This document shows positions 19,291-30,327 of a stretch of 64,000 nt of DNA, one piece after another. Positions within the stretch are counted from its first letter, which is position 1; every line of letters begins with the position of its first letter. The stretch spans positions 124,001 to 188,000 of the forward strand of contig CAVTND010000004.1 in assembly GCA_963735955.1 (NCBI GenBank), read 5' to 3'. The position numbers and the translations under genes are program-made. Under the pieces are notes generated by a model. It saw nothing but the letters and a program-made list of their open reading frames with translations. It did not search any database and had not been told where the DNA came from. The DNA is from CAVTND01 sp963735955. Its GTDB lineage: Bacteria; Pseudomonadota; Gammaproteobacteria; Burkholderiales; Burkholderiaceae_F.

Positions 19291-20178
19291 GCGCAGCTCG
19301 CCTTCGGCGACAAACACCGCACTACCGCCGACGCGCACTCTGCTAACAGTGCCGGCGGCGCAGTCAAATTCCAGGTCGAGCACACTGGGCCGGCCGATCG
19401 CTTCACCCTGCAGCAGTCGAAAGTGACGCGATCCGGTGCCAATGGACTCGCGTTGTGCGAGCCAACCCGCGAATGAGGCTGCGGCGGCACCGGTGGCCGG
19501 ATCCTCGGAAACGTTGAGCTTCGGAGCGAACATCCGCACGCCCCAGGTCGTGGCGTCGACTTGCGCGACCGGATAGACCATGTGCGCCGCCGACGATTTG
19601 AGGGTCGCGCCCCAGCGTTCGATGTCCAGTACCGCGCTTGTCAGGGCGCCGACCGAGGACAGCGGCACGATCATGAAGGGCACGCCGCACGACCAGGCTT
19701 GCGGCGAAGACGCAAGGTCAGCAGGGTCGAGACCCAGGAGCGCAGCAGCCGCGGCAGCATCGAGGGAGGTATCGATCTCTTGCGGAGTTCGGGCCGCGGT
19801 CAGAGTGCAGCTGATGACTTCGCGGCGGCCTGCATCGCGTTCGATGCGCACCGGAATCGGCCCGACGCCTTCCTCGAAGACAATCTCGTCGTGCGCTGCA
19901 TCGATGATCCCGAGGGTGGCCAGCACGAAGGCGGTGCCGATCGTCGGATGACCTGCGAAGGGCAGCTCGCCGCCCGGCGTGAAGATCCGCACGTGCGCCG
20001 CATGGCGGGGGTTCGAAGGCGGCAGGACGAAACTGGTTTCGGAGAGATTAAAGTCACGTGCAATTGCCTGCAGCGTGGCATCGTCGATGCCACGCGCATC
20101 GAGCACGACGGCCAGCGGATTGCCACCGAAGCGCTGGGTTGTGAACACGTTGCATACGGCGTAGCGATGTCGGCTCAT
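19285..20178 (-). CDS. PhzF-family isomerase/epimerase-like protein
   Basis: The 297-residue protein starts [20 protein letters not shown] and has the catalytic glutamate in FNLSETSFV, the [10 protein letters not shown] segment and [11 protein letters not shown] of the DapF/PhzF fold. PhzF isomerises an aminodihydroxybenzoate in phenazine synthesis. No phenazine genes are here, so the substrate is unknown and this is more likely a general PhzF-like enzyme. ATG 20178 gives the family N terminus. It is downstream of an EamA transporter gene in the same direction and may be co-transcribed with it. Confidence 0.9.
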   Translation of the reverse strand: MSRHRYAVCNVFTTQRFGGNPLAVVLDARGIDDATLQAIARDFNLSETSFVLPPSNPRHAAHVRIFTPGGELPFAGHPTIGTAFVLATLGIIDAAHDEIVFEEGVGPIPVRIERDAGRREVISCTLTAARTPQEIDTSLDAAAAAALLGLDPADLASSPQAWSCGVPFMIVPLSSVGALTSAVLDIERWGATLKSSAAHMVYPVAQVDATTWGVRMFAPKLNVSEDPATGAAAASFAGWLAQRESIGTGSRHFRLLQGEAIGRPSVLDLEFDCAAGTVSRVRVGGSAVFVAEGELRL

Positions 20179-20210
20179 CTTTTCGGCTCGCGATTCCGCT
20201 TTCAGACGCC

Positions 20211-21131
20211 CTAGGCACGGCGCCCGGCGATGATGCTTGCGACGACCGCGATGGCGGCGAGCCACGCGGCCGCGGGCACGGCCTCGCCAAACAGCAGCGC
20301 GGCGAATCCGATCGTGAAGAACACCTGCAGCAGTTGCACCTGACCAACTCGCGCAATGCCGCCGCGCGCCAGACCGTTGTACCAGGCGAAGAAGCCGATC
20401 AGCTGCGAGACCAGGGTCACGTAGGCGAACGCGGCCCAGGCCTGCGCATCGGCCGCCGGTGGTTGCGCGAGCATCAAGCCGAGCGTGACCGGAATCGTGA
20501 TCGGCAGCGCGACCACGAGCGCCCAGAGGATTGCGCGGATGCCGCCGATACGCGCGGCGATGCGGCCGCCGGTCACGTAGCCCAGCGCGCCAATCAATAC
20601 GGCACCACCCATCGCGAGCGAGCCGCTCATCGATGTCGAGCCGCCAAGGCCGTCGCGAAAAGCAAACACGATCACGATCACCGATCCGATCGCGGCCGCG
20701 ATCCAGAAGCGCCTTGACTGTTGTTCGCCGAAGAGCCAGTACGCCAGCACTGCGGTCGCGAAGGGCAGCGCGCCATTGATGATCGCGCCGTGATTGGCGG
20801 GGATCGAGCGCATCGCAAGCGACGACAACAACGGAAAGCCGATCACGACGCCAAGCGCGCTGACGCAACGAGCGGCAGATCCTCGCGCTGCAGTCGGGGC
20901 GCGGCGGTAATCGCCAGCCAGGCAGCCGCGAGCAGGCCCGCACCGGACATGCGGCCGAAGGCGACGAACCACGGATCGAGCTGTGCGACTGCGGTGCGCG
21001 TCATCGGCAAGCGTCAGGCTGAACGCGAGCACGCCGAGCAGTCCGAGCCCCATGCCGGCACCGGCAAGCGGCGATGCCTTGGACCTGCTGACGAGGATGC
21101 GCGCCTGGGCCTGGCCGGCTTCAGCTCTCAC
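20211..21131 (-). CDS. EamA/DMT-family transporter (frameshifted as sequenced)
   Basis: The C-terminal 210 residues read as a clean ten-helix DMT permease half (GALPFATAVLAYWLFGE, LIGFFAWYNGLARGG, GFAALLFGEAVP). The N-terminal part continues only through another frame: one extra base near 21006 and a second indel near 20875 must be corrected, after which MTRTAVAQLDPWFVAFGRMS joins LGVVIGFPLLSS. The GTG start at 21131 overlaps the aminotransferase stop (GTGA), implying one operon and suggesting export or import of an amino-acid-like compound. Confidence 0.8.
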   Translation of the reverse strand: MRAEAGQAQARILVSRSKASPLAGAGMGLGLLGVLAFSLTLADDAHRSRTARSVVRRLRPHVRCGPARGCLAGDYRRAPTAARGSAARCVSALGVVIGFPLLSSLAMRSIPANHGAIINGALPFATAVLAYWLFGEQQSRRFWIAAAIGSVIVIVFAFRDGLGGSTSMSGSLAMGGAVLIGALGYVTGGRIAARIGGIRAILWALVVALPITIPVTLGLMLAQPPAADAQAWAAFAYVTLVSQLIGFFAWYNGLARGGIARVGQVQLLQVFFTIGFAALLFGEAVPAAAWLAAIAVVASIIAGRRA

Positions 21132-22363
21132 GCGTTCGATTCTGCGATCAACTGGCCAATAATCCGCACACCGGCACGAATGCGTTCCGGCGCCACTGTC
21201 ACGAATGACAGGCGCATCGTGTTCCGGCGCGACGCTGTCGCGTAAAACGGTTCACCCGGTACGAAGGCCACATTGCGCGCGATCGCCTGCGCGAGCAATG
21301 CACCCGCATCGAGCTGCGCCGGCAGGGTCAGCCAGACGAACATGCCGCCAGCCGGCCGTGTCCACGTGACGCCTGTCGGCATGTGCTCAGCGAGTGCGTC
21401 CTGCATGACTGCAGCCTGGGCTGCATAGCGCGCGCGCACCGCCGGCAGTTGTTGATCGAGGAATCTGTCGGCCAGCAAGCGATAAACCACACGCTGGGTC
21501 AGCGTGGCGGTGTGCAGATCAGTCGCCTGCTTGAGTCGGACCAGCATCTCGAGGCAAGCCTTCGGAGCGATCACGTACCCAAGCCGCAGGCCGGGCGCCA
21601 GGACCTTCGAGAACGAGCAGATGCGAATTGTTCGCTCCGGCGCCCAGGCCCGAAGGCTCGCCGGCGCCGGCGCTTCGTACCAGAGCTCGCCGTAGGGATC
21701 ATCCTCGATCAACCACAGGTTGAACTCGCGCGCCGCGGTGGCGAGTTGCTGACGGCGCTCGGCCGACAGGGTGCGGCCGGTCGGGTTCTGAAAGGTCGGC
21801 ATCACGTAGGCGGCGCGTGCTCCGCCGACCAGTTCGGCGTCGATCGCCGCGGGCTGCATGCCGCTCTCGTCGACCGGCAGGCTGCGATAGCTCGGACCGA
21901 AGGGCGCAAAGGCCTGCAGCGCTCCGAGGTAGGTAGGCGACTCGACCAGCAACGGTACCGTCGGTTCGACAAAAACCTTGCCGACGAGATCGAGCGCTTG
22001 CTGCGATCCGGCAACGATCATCACCTCGTCCGCCGAGGTCGGAATACCGCGTGCACTTTCCTGAGCGGCAATCCATGCACGCAACTCGGGTTCGCCTTCG
22101 GTCGAGCTGTATTGCAGGGCTCGCCGCCCTTCATCTTTCAGGACGGCGTCAAACGCCGAGCGCAACGACTCGACCGGGAAACTCTCCGGCGCTGGCAGAC
22201 CGCCAGCGAGGGAGATCACCTCGGGCCGCTGGGTGACCTTGAGAATCTCGCGGATGATCGAACTGGTGAGGCCCCGGGTGCGGCTGGCGAAGCCGGGCAG
22301 GGGTGAGGCGGCGGCGGGCGCCGGACTCGCGGGGAGTACGCCTGGAAGCACGGTCTCGAGCAT
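21128..22363 (-). CDS. PLP-dependent aminotransferase, class I/II (2-aminoadipate type)
   Basis: The 411-residue protein has fold-type I landmarks: PTFQNPTGRTL, the cofactor aspartate in IEDDPYGELW and the PLP lysine in SFSKVLAPGLRLGY (Lys253). It resembles LysN/2-aminoadipate and valine-pyruvate type transaminases, which are also the template of MocR regulators. The N-terminal HTH is absent, so it is an enzyme. ATG 22363 follows AAGGA by about seven bases. It overlaps the downstream EamA gene. Confidence 0.9.
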   Translation of the reverse strand: MLETVLPGVLPASPAPAAASPLPGFASRTRGLTSSIIREILKVTQRPEVISLAGGLPAPESFPVESLRSAFDAVLKDEGRRALQYSSTEGEPELRAWIAAQESARGIPTSADEVMIVAGSQQALDLVGKVFVEPTVPLLVESPTYLGALQAFAPFGPSYRSLPVDESGMQPAAIDAELVGGARAAYVMPTFQNPTGRTLSAERRQQLATAAREFNLWLIEDDPYGELWYEAPAPASLRAWAPERTIRICSFSKVLAPGLRLGYVIAPKACLEMLVRLKQATDLHTATLTQRVVYRLLADRFLDQQLPAVRARYAAQAAVMQDALAEHMPTGVTWTRPAGGMFVWLTLPAQLDAGALLAQAIARNVAFVPGEPFYATASRRNTMRLSFVTVAPERIRAGVRIIGQLIAESNA

Positions 22364-22406
22364 TTCGGTTCCTTGTTGCAATGTTCGGGTTGTAACGAAC
22401 TGAGAT

Positions 22407-23398
22407 CTACACCGCCGCGCACCACTCCTGATGCGAGTTGCTCAGTACCGCATCGAACAGGTCGGCATCGATATTGCCGCCCGACAGCGTCAGGCCGACA
22501 CGCTTGCCGCGAATCGAAGACTTTTCCTGCAACGCTGCCGCCAGTGCAGCAGCGCCCGCGCCTTCGGCCACGTTCTGGGTGGAATCGAACAGCAATCGCA
22601 TTGCCGCGGCGACCTCGTCGTCGGTAACCTCAATGATGCGATCGACTTCGCGACGGATGATCGTCAGCGACTCGGGATCCGGCGTACGGCACGCGAGACC
22701 GTCGGCCAGGCGCGTTGTGGTTGGAGCATCGACGGCATGACCCGCTGCAAACGAGCGCGCATAGCAGGGCGCGTGCGCGGAGACGACACCGACGATCCGC
22801 GTGCGCGGCGACAGGGCGTTGCGCGCGGCCGCTGCCGCGCAGGCGCCCGAGCCCTGGCCGATCGGCACGTAGACGACATCGAGATCAGGCGCCGCGGCGA
22901 AAAGTTCGGACCAGTAGGTCGCGACTCCGGCCACTAGATCAAGGTGGAAGGAGGGAACGAAGTGCAAGTTCCCGGCGGCGGCGATCAGCTGCCGCGTGCT
23001 CGCGTGATGCCTGGAAATCGTCGCCGTACTCGATTATTTCGGCGCCGAGCGCCCGCATCGCCGCATTCTTGGTGCGGCTGTTGCCGCGCGGAATGACGAC
23101 GGTGCAACGTAGCCCGTGTCGACGCGCCGCAAACGCGATCGATTGGCCGTGATTACCGCGGGTTGCGCCGATGATGCCGCTCAAGCGTGGCTCACGCCGC
23201 ATCAGGCGATCGACATAGACCAGCCCTCCGCGCAGCTTGAAGGCGCCGGTCGGGGCAAGGTTCTCGTGCTTTAGCCAGACCTCGGCGCCCACGGCGCTAC
23301 CGAGTTGCGGCCACACGCGCTGCGGCGGTCGGGCTCATCGCAGCGTGGACGACATGCGCGGCGTCTTCGATCGCGGCGCGATCGGGGAGCTCATTCAT
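22407..23398 (-). CDS. threonine dehydratase-like PLP enzyme (frameshifted as sequenced)
   Basis: Three frames join into about 329 residues when one extra base is dropped near 23325 and another near 22990. The parts are MNELPDRAAIEDAAHVVH, then the PLP lysine segment APTGAFKLRGG, GATRGNHGQSIAF (phosphate-binding loop), then GQGSGACAAAAARN and the terminal LTLSGGNID. These are marks of the tryptophan-synthase-beta superfamily threonine/serine dehydratases. It is divergent from the MocR regulator, which suggests that MocR controls it. Confidence 0.85.
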
Positions 23399-23429
23399 CG
23401 AAAGCCTGGAGAAAGGTGCGACAGGCTTG

Positions 23430-23467
23430 CACTGTAGTCGACGACGCCAGTACAGTGCTAGTACAGT
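23430..23467. promoter_or_regulatory. candidate MocR operator: three half-sites
   Basis: GCCAGTACAGT (23446-23456) is followed at once by GCTAGTACAGT (23457-23467), an 11-bp tandem repeat with one mismatch. CACTGTA at 23430-23436 is an inverted copy. One helical-turn spacing and direct repeats are typical of MocR regulators, and the site lies in the divergent promoter region. Confidence 0.55.
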
Positions 23468-23484
23468 TCGATCGATTGTGAGGG

Positions 23485-23516
23485 CCACTGGCCTGCTGCT
23501 TCGGGCAGGCCAGTGG
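23485..23516. repeat. perfect 12-bp inverted repeat in the divergent region
   Basis: CCACTGGCCTGC (23485-23496) and GCAGGCCAGTGG (23505-23516) are separated by TGCTTCGG. It lies 39 bases before the MocR GTG and could be a leader hairpin or a second protein-binding site. Confidence 0.6.
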
Positions 23517-23554
23517 TGAAACTCCTGCGAAGGTGCAGACCAAGGAGTTCTCAA

Positions 23555-25011
23555 GTGAATGATCTGTCGCGTGACGAAGCGAGCGCATTGTCAGGCTCGA
23601 CTCCGCGCCTGCTGCCGGGTGCCGAGCGCACTCTGGCAGACCAGTTGGGAGCCCGGCTGGCCCTGCGCATCGAAGAGCATGCACTCAAGGCCGGCACCCG
23701 CCTGCCATCGATCCGCGCCTTTGCGGCCGACCAGAAGGTCAGTCGCACCACGGTGGTTGAAGCCTACGACCGCCTGATCGCGGCCGGTTACGTCGAGTCG
23801 CGACGCGGTGCCGGTTTCTTCGTGCGTTCGCGCCGCGGACGAAGCGTCGATCCTGCGCGAGTGGGTCGACCGACCGCAGCCGCCGCCGATGCACATGCAA
23901 TCGATGTCGTCTGGCTGTTACGCAGCATGTTGCGACAGTCGCCGAACAGCGATCATCCGGGCGCCGGCCTGCTGCCTTCAGCCTGGCTCGATTCGGAACT
24001 GATCGGCGGCGCGGTGCGAGCCGTCGGGCGGTCTGCCGGCAGCGTCATTACTGACCTATGGCGTGCCCGAGGGCTACCTGCCGCTGCGCCAGCAACTCGT
24101 GCAGCGCCTCGCCTACGCTGACATCCACGCTGAAGTCGCGCAGATCGTGACCACCAACGGTGTCACGCACGCAATCGATCTGGTCGCGCGGCACTTCATC
24201 GCCCCGGGTGACACCGTGTTTGTCGAGGACCCGGCCTGGTTCGTGATGTTCGGTCGTTTCGCAGCGTTCGGAGCCAAGATCGTTGGCGTGCCGCGCGGAC
24301 TCGACGGGCCGGATATCGGCGTGCTTGCCAACCTGCTGACGCGCCATCAGCCGAAGCTCTTCGTCATCGGCAGCGTGCTGCACAACCCGACCAGCACTTC
24401 GATCAGCGCGGCCAATGCGCATCGCCTGCTGAAGCTCGCCGATCAGTACGGCTTCACGATCGTCGAAGACGACGTCTACGGCGATCTGCATCCGGGCCGC
24501 GGCCTGCGGCTGGCCAGCCTCGACCAGCTCAGGCGCGTCATCTACATCGGCGGTTTTTCCAAGACGCTGGCGGCAAACTTGCGCGTTGGCTACATCGCGA
24601 CGGCGCCGGAGATCGCGCAGCCGATCGCCGATCTGAAGATGCTGACCGGCCTCACCTCGTCGGAATTGCCTGAGCGGGTGGTTGCGCGCGTGCTCGCCGA
24701 GGGGCACTACCGCCGTCACGTGGACCGACTGCGCGCGCAAGCTCGATGCGGCGCGAGACCGGACCGCTCGCGCCCTCGAGAAAATGGGAGCGAAGCTGTT
24801 CGCTCCGGCCGATGCCGGCATTTTCCTGTGGTGCGATTTCGGTCGCGACACGAGCGCCATTACGTCCGAAGGAAGCCAGCAGGGAATCCTGTGCGCACCG
24901 GGCAGCCTGTTTTCGCCGACGCAACTGCCGAGCAGCTGGATGCGCGTGTCTGCCGCCACCAGTCTGAATCCCGCGGCGCTCAAATTTCTCGCGACTGCAA
25001 TCTCACAATAG
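23555..25011 (+). CDS. MocR-type GntR regulator (frameshifted as sequenced)
   Basis: About 484 residues once one extra base is removed near 24050 and one near 24735. The N terminus is a winged helix (LPSIRAFAADQKVSRTTVVEAYDR) of the GntR family. The rest is an aminotransferase-like domain with EDDVYGDL and the PLP lysine in GGFSKTLAANLRVGY. MocR proteins sense PLP or an amino-acid adduct. GTG 23555 follows AGGAG at a good distance. It is divergent from the threonine dehydratase with operator-like repeats between them. Confidence 0.88.
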
Positions 25012-25113
25012 GGCCATGACCGCCTAGCGGAGTCGGGCACCTACAATCGGGCTGCCGGTTGCTGTATCGAATGCCGGCATTTTGTTCTCCTGTCTCTCGA
25101 CCCTCTTGGCCAC

Positions 25114-26858
25114 GTGACCCTGTACCGGCTGATCGGCGGCTTCGCGCTGCGCCACTGGCGTGCCTATGTGTTGTCCGGGGCGATGCTGGTCGGCGTTGCA
25201 GCGCTGACCGCGTGGGTGCCGCGTCAGGTGGGTCACATGGTCGACCGCCTGGCCGCTGGCACCCTGGGTGGCGAGGCGATGTTCCGCGAACTCGCATTCC
25301 TGTTCGCGATGGGCGCTGCGATTTATTTTCTACGGGTCGGCTGGCGGCTCCAGTTGTTTGCCGCGGCCTACCGGCTTGGGGTCGAACTGCGCACCCGTCT
25401 GTATCAACGGCTGGCACTGCAGGGCCCGGCCTTCTTCGGTCGCAGCCGCACCGGCGATCTGATGGCGCGTGGCACCAACGATGTCGACGCCATCGAAATG
25501 GCGGCGGGTGAGGCATTTCTCGCGGGATTCGACGGCACGCTGACCCTGGTGCTGGTGATCGCGATCATGTCGCTGGGCGTCGACTGGCGCCTCGCCATGG
25601 TCACGCTGCTGCCGTTCCCTCTGATGGCTGTCGCGTTCTGGATCATCTCGCGCCACGTGCACGATGCCTGGCGCGAATCGCTCGAGCGCTTTTCCAAGCT
25701 CAACGAGCATGTGCAGGAAACGGTGGCCGGAGTGCGCACCTTGCGTGCGCTTGGGCTCGAAGCGCAGGTAAGCCGGGAGTTCGCGCTACGCGCCAAGGCG
25801 GCGGGTGATGCGGGTTACGACGCACTGCGCTGGGAAGCCGCCTACGAACCCGCCGTCGGACTGACGCTGACCCTGGCCGGCGCCTTGACGCTCGGCCTCG
25901 GTGGCTGGCTGATCTGGCAGAACGAACTGACGGTCGGTCAGCTGACGAGCTTCACGATGTACCTCGGCCAGTTGATCTGGCCGATGTTTGCGGCCGGTTG
26001 GGTGCTCTCACTGATCGAGCGTGGCAAGGCGGCATGGAACCGCCTGCAGCCGATCCTGGCTGAACCGCTGGCAGTCGACGATCACGGCACTGTCACTGCT
26101 CTTATCGCCGGGCGCACTGCGCTTCGAGCAGGTCAGCGCGAGCTACCCAGGACAGGCGACAGCCAGCGGTCAGCGATGTGACATTCGAACTCGCCGCGGG
26201 CCACACGCTGGGCATCGTCGGTCCGACCGGTGCCGGCAAGTCAACGCTGCTGGCACTGCTGCTGCGCCACTACGCACCGACGCATGGCCGAATCAGCTGG
26301 GGTGGCGTCCCGATCGAGGCGCTGACCCTTGCGACATTGCGCGGTGGCATCAGCTGGGTGCCGCAGGAAGCCTTTCTATTCTCGGCCAGCATCGCCGACA
26401 ACATCGCGCTGGCGCGGCCCGATGCGACGCGCGCCGAGATCGAGCATGCGGCGCAACTGGCGGCGCTGCACGATGACATCGAGCGCTTCCCGCATGGCTA
26501 CGAAACCCTGGTCGGCGAGCGCGGCGTCACGCTGTCCGGCGGGCAGCGCCAGCGGGTCGCAATCGCCCGCGCGCTGCTGATCGACAAACCCCTGCTGTTG
26601 CTCGACGACGCCCTGTCGGCCGTGGATACCGGAACCGAGACGCGCATCCTCGATCACCTGCGCGGCGCACGCCACGGGCGGACGGCGATCATCGTCAGCC
26701 ATCGTCTGAGCGCGGTGGCGGATGCCGACGCGATCATCGTGATCAAGCGTGGACGGGTGGTCGAACGGGGCAATCACGACCAGCTGCTCGCGCTCGACGG
26801 CTGGTATGCGGCCCAGTGGCGCTACCAGCAGCTTGAAGCCAGCCTGGAAGCAAGTTGA
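25114..26858 (+). CDS. ABC exporter half-transporter, MdlA-like (frameshifted as sequenced)
   Basis: A six-helix type IV ABC membrane domain (to about residue 310) is fused to an ATPase domain with GPTGAGKST (Walker A), LSGGQRQR (signature), LLLLDDALS (Walker B) and SHRLS (H-loop). Extra bases near 26095 and 26160 break the linker (PGALRFEQVSASYPGQ lies in a third frame). The Walker B acidic pair is DD, as in the degenerate-site half of heterodimeric exporters. GTG 25114 starts the family N terminus. The stop overlaps the next gene (TGATG). Confidence 0.87.
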
Positions 26859-28638
26859 TGGCCGCCATCGCTGAGCATCCCGACCTTCGTCCGGCGCGTG
26901 CCAACGAGCGTCGACAGGCGTTTGCCCTGTTGTGGCGCGCCGCGCGTCCGGATCGCGCGCAACTGAAACGGGCGAGTGCCTGGATGCTGGCGGCGGGCGG
27001 GCTCGAAGCGCTCGGACCGCTGCTCGGCAAGATTCTGATCGACGATCATCTGCTTGCCGCGCAGCATCGACTGGATGTCGGTCGCCTGGCTGCTCGCCGG
27101 CATCGTTGTTACGGGCGCCGTCGCCAGCCTGATGCGATATTTCCAGCTCGTGCGCCTGGCCGGTCTGGCGATGCGCTCGGTGCGCCGCCTGAGAGAGAGC
27201 CGTCTACACGCATGTGCTGAGCCTGCCGATGGCGTTCTTCGACAAGGCGATCACCGGCCAACTGGTCAGCCGCATCACCAACGACTCCGAGCAGATCCGC
27301 CAGCTCTATGTGCAGGTGCTGTTCGAGATGCTCTATGGAGTGACGATCCTGGTCGGAGCGATCGTCGCGATGGCCTGGCTCGACTGGAGGCTGATGCTGA
27401 TCGTGCTGACCCTGCTGCCGGCAACCGCGGTGATCATCTGGGGCTACCAGCGACTGTCGGCGCCGGCGGTCACGCGCTCGCGCGAACTGCGCAGCGACAT
27501 CAATGCGCAGATGGCCGAAGGCGTTGCCGGCATGAGCGTGCTGCAGGCAACGCGTGCCGCGCAGCGATTTTCGACGCGCTTTGCCGCTACCAATGACGCC
27601 CAGTACCGCGCGCGCCTGGGCGAGGTGCGTGCCAACGCCTGGTTGCTGCGGCCAGCGCTCGATCTGGTCAACATCGTGCTGATCGTCGCCATCGTCGCCG
27701 CCTTCGGTACGCAAGTCTTTGGCACGCTTGAGGTCGGGCTGCTCTACGCCTTCATCAGCTATGTGGCGCGCGTGGTCGATCCCTTGATCCAGATCACGAT
27801 GCAGTTTTCAATGCTGCAGCAGGCGGTGATCGCAGCGGCGCGCGTCAACACCCTGTTGCAGGAGGGCGAAACGGTGCGCGTGACGCATGAACGGCGGCTC
27901 ACGCGTGGCCAGGTGCGGATCGTCAACGTCACATTCGGCTACGACCCGCAGGAGCCGGTGCTGCATGACGTCAGCCTCGACGTTCCGGCCGGTCACTTCG
28001 TCGGCATCGTCGGTCACACCGGCAGCGGCAAGTCCACCTTGCTGTCGCTGCTGCTGCGCTTTTACACCCCGCAGGCCGGACGCATCGAGATCGATGGCAT
28101 TCCGCTCGCATCCATCGGCGACGAACATTTCCGCGCTGACGTCGGACTGGTGCCGCAGGAGCCGTTCCTGATGGCAGCAAGTGCGCGCGAGAACATCGAC
28201 ATGGGGCGCAATCTGCCGATGCAGACGATTGAGGCCGCTGCGCGCGCGGCCGCGCGCACGGGTTCATCGATGCGACTCGAGCAGCGGCTACGACACACCG
28301 CTCGGCGAGGGCGGGGCGCGACTGTCCTCCGGCCAGAAGCAGCTGATCGCGGTTGCGCGCTCCCTGGCGGGCGTCGCCGCGCGTGCTGTTCCTCGACGAG
28401 GCGACCGTCGCGCATCGACAGCGAGACCGAGCGCGAGGTTGCGCTTGCTCTGGACGAGTTGCATGGCAAGACCACCGTCATCGCGATTGCGCACCGGCTT
28501 TCGACAATTCGCGCGGCTGACCGCATTTTCGTGCTTAACCATGGGCGCGTGGCGGAGCAGGGCACGCACGATCAGCTGATGGCGATCGAAGGTGGCATCT
28601 ATCAGCGTCTGTATCTGCTGCAGCAGATTGGCGACTAG
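26858..28638 (+). CDS. ABC exporter half-transporter, MdlB-like (several frameshifts as sequenced)
   Basis: The partner of the previous gene. After dropping one base near 27062 and one near 27195, the membrane domain reads LAGIVVTGAVASLMRYF to LSLPMAFFDKAITGQLVSR without a gap. The ATPase has GHTGSGKST (Walker A), LSSGQKQ (signature), LFLDEAT (Walker B with the catalytic Glu) and AHRLST. The 28260-28410 segment changes frame at least three times. MdlAB-type pairs export lipid-like or drug-like compounds; the substrate is unknown. ATG 26858 overlaps the upstream stop. Confidence 0.85.
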
Positions 28639-28653
28639 GTTCGCAGGCCCTCG

Positions 28654-29634
28654 ATGACGGCGGGTGTCCTTTTCGCGCTGGCGGCCGGACTGATGTGGGG
28701 TCTCGTGTTTGTGGCGCCACTGCTGCTGCCCGAGTATCCCGCCGCGCTGCTGTCAGTCGGACGCTATCTGGCCTTCGGCCTGATTGCCCTGCCACTGGCC
28801 TGGCTCGACCGCGCGCGGCTGCGCGAACTCACGCGTGCCGACTGGATCGAAGCACTGAAGCTCGCAGCAGTCGGCAACCTGGTTTACTACCTGCTGCTTG
28901 CGGCAGCGATCCAGCGTGCAGGCGGACCACTGCCGACGATGATCATCGGCACGCTTCCGGTGGTGATCGCCATCTGCGCCAACCTGCGTGATGCGCGCCG
29001 CGACGGACGATTGCCGTGGCCGCGGCTTGCGCCGTCACTGCTGCTGATCGCGGCCGGAATCGCGTTGGTCAATCAGGTCGAACTCGACGGTCTGCGCGCA
29101 CAAGGAGAATTCGATCTCGCGCGCTACGGACTCGGTGCACTGCTGGCGCTCGGCGCAGTCGCCTGCTGGACCTGGTACCCAATCCGCAACGCTGACTGGC
29201 TCCGCGCGCATACTGAACGCAGCCCGCGCAGCTGGGCGACCGCGCAGGGGGTGGCAACCTTGCCCCTGGCTCTGATCGGCTTGATCGTGTTGTTCGGCCT
29301 GAGCGTGATCAACAGTCAAGTCGAGTTGAGCGGACCCGGATTTCAGTTTCCGCTGGGGCCGACGCCCGAACGGTTCATCGCATTGATGCTGGCGATCGGA
29401 CTGTTCGCCTCCTGGCTCGGCACCCTGTGCTGGAACGAGGCGAGCCAGCGCCTGCCGACCGCACTGGCCGGACAATTGATCGTGTTCGAAACCCTGGCTG
29501 CGCTTGCCTACGCATTCGCGTTGCGTGGTGAGTGGCCGCAAGCGCCGACGTTCGCCGGGATCGCACTACTAGTGATTGGCGTCGCCTGGGCCTTGCGTGT
29601 GCGCCCGGAGCCGATTGCGATCGAGCCGCACTGA
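28654..29634 (+). CDS. EamA/DMT-family transporter
   Basis: An intact 326-residue permease with about ten hydrophobic helices and two EamA repeats. The first begins ALAAGLMWGLVFVAPLLL; the second includes SWLGTLCWNEASQRLP and FETLAALAYAFAL. DMT carriers move metabolites or amino acids across the inner membrane. It starts 15 bases after the ABC exporter pair in the same direction, so it is probably in the same transcript. It is one of the few intact genes in this stretch. Confidence 0.88.
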   Translation: MTAGVLFALAAGLMWGLVFVAPLLLPEYPAALLSVGRYLAFGLIALPLAWLDRARLRELTRADWIEALKLAAVGNLVYYLLLAAAIQRAGGPLPTMIIGTLPVVIAICANLRDARRDGRLPWPRLAPSLLLIAAGIALVNQVELDGLRAQGEFDLARYGLGALLALGAVACWTWYPIRNADWLRAHTERSPRSWATAQGVATLPLALIGLIVLFGLSVINSQVELSGPGFQFPLGPTPERFIALMLAIGLFASWLGTLCWNEASQRLPTALAGQLIVFETLAALAYAFALRGEWPQAPTFAGIALLVIGVAWALRVRPEPIAIEPH

Positions 29635-29811
29635 GGGCACGGACCGGAAATGCGTTATGCAACGATCAGGGTTGAGGCGACTCAACGCGACTTTGACATC
29701 GGGAAGCGGTCGATCGACCGGGTTCGACCCGGAGCCGCCGTTAGCAGACTCGACTCCAGTGGCGTTAAGGTGCTCCTGCGTTAACGCAGGCCTCGGTGAC
29801 CGCACCCAAGG
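29635..29811. other. intergenic region with a 16-bp palindrome
   Basis: No gene is supported here. CCTGCGTTAACGCAGG (29775-29790) is a perfect 16-bp palindrome. A weaker stem GTCCGC/GCGGAC lies just beyond (29833-29862). Neither is followed by a clear T-run. Confidence 0.5.
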
Positions 29812-30327
29812 TCAGCTTCTCGCGATGAGTCTGTCCGCTCTAGCGACATTCTGAGGGCGGACCTCGAAGTCAGCAATTGGCCGGCTACCACCCCGGTATT
29901 GGCTACCGCTGCGGGCTGGGATATGGCCCACTAGTCGCGGGTCCCCAGAGCCACCCACACGTCTCCGGCGTCTTACAACCAACACGCTGCCAGGACTCAC
30001 TGCCTGGCGGCGTGATCGCCGTCGGAGCCGGTGGCATCGGCGCGCAATGCGATCCCATCGCCGCGCAAGCAATCGACGTAGTCCATAACAGCGCAAGCGA
30101 TTGGGCGCGGGACCATCCGGGCGATTCCAATTCGGATCGCAGTGACAACTGACTTTCGCCGCGTCCGCAGGCGCAAGGCGCTCGGCGCCTTGCGGTGTCA
30201 ACACAAGGGACGGAGACCTCTCGCTCGGCAATGAACGAAGGGCGGCCTTTGCATCAACGTCCTGTGCCGCGCTGACGATTGGCGTTGAACCAAGAATGGC
30301 CAAACAGGCAATGGCAAGGAACCTCAT
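29812..30327 (-). CDS. possible small exported protein
   Basis: From ATG 30327 the frame begins MRFLAIACLAILGSTP followed by IVSAAQ, a good signal peptide (charged start, hydrophobic core, AXA-like end). Residues after about 60 become very Arg-rich, which suggests that the true frame is lost there by an indel near 30150 or that the gene is decayed. No family was recognised and the ribosome-binding site is weak. Only the first 55 to 60 residues are credible. Confidence 0.3.
   Translation of the reverse strand: MRFLAIACLAILGSTPIVSAAQDVDAKAALRSLPSERSPSLVLTPQGAERLAPADAAKVSCHCDPNWNRPDGPAPNRLRCYGLRRLLARRWDRIARRCHRLRRRSRRQAVSPGSVLVVRRRRRVGGSGDPRLVGHIPARSGSQYRGGSRPIADFEVRPQNVARADRLIARS

Noticed and set aside
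19285..20178. Phenazine biosynthesis function for the PhzF-like gene
   Set aside because: No other phz genes are present; PhzF-fold proteins are widespread with other roles.
24048..25040. Open frame antisense to the MocR gene (330 codons)
   Set aside because: The plus strand carries recognisable aminotransferase-fold motifs; the antisense product is Arg/Gln-rich without domains.
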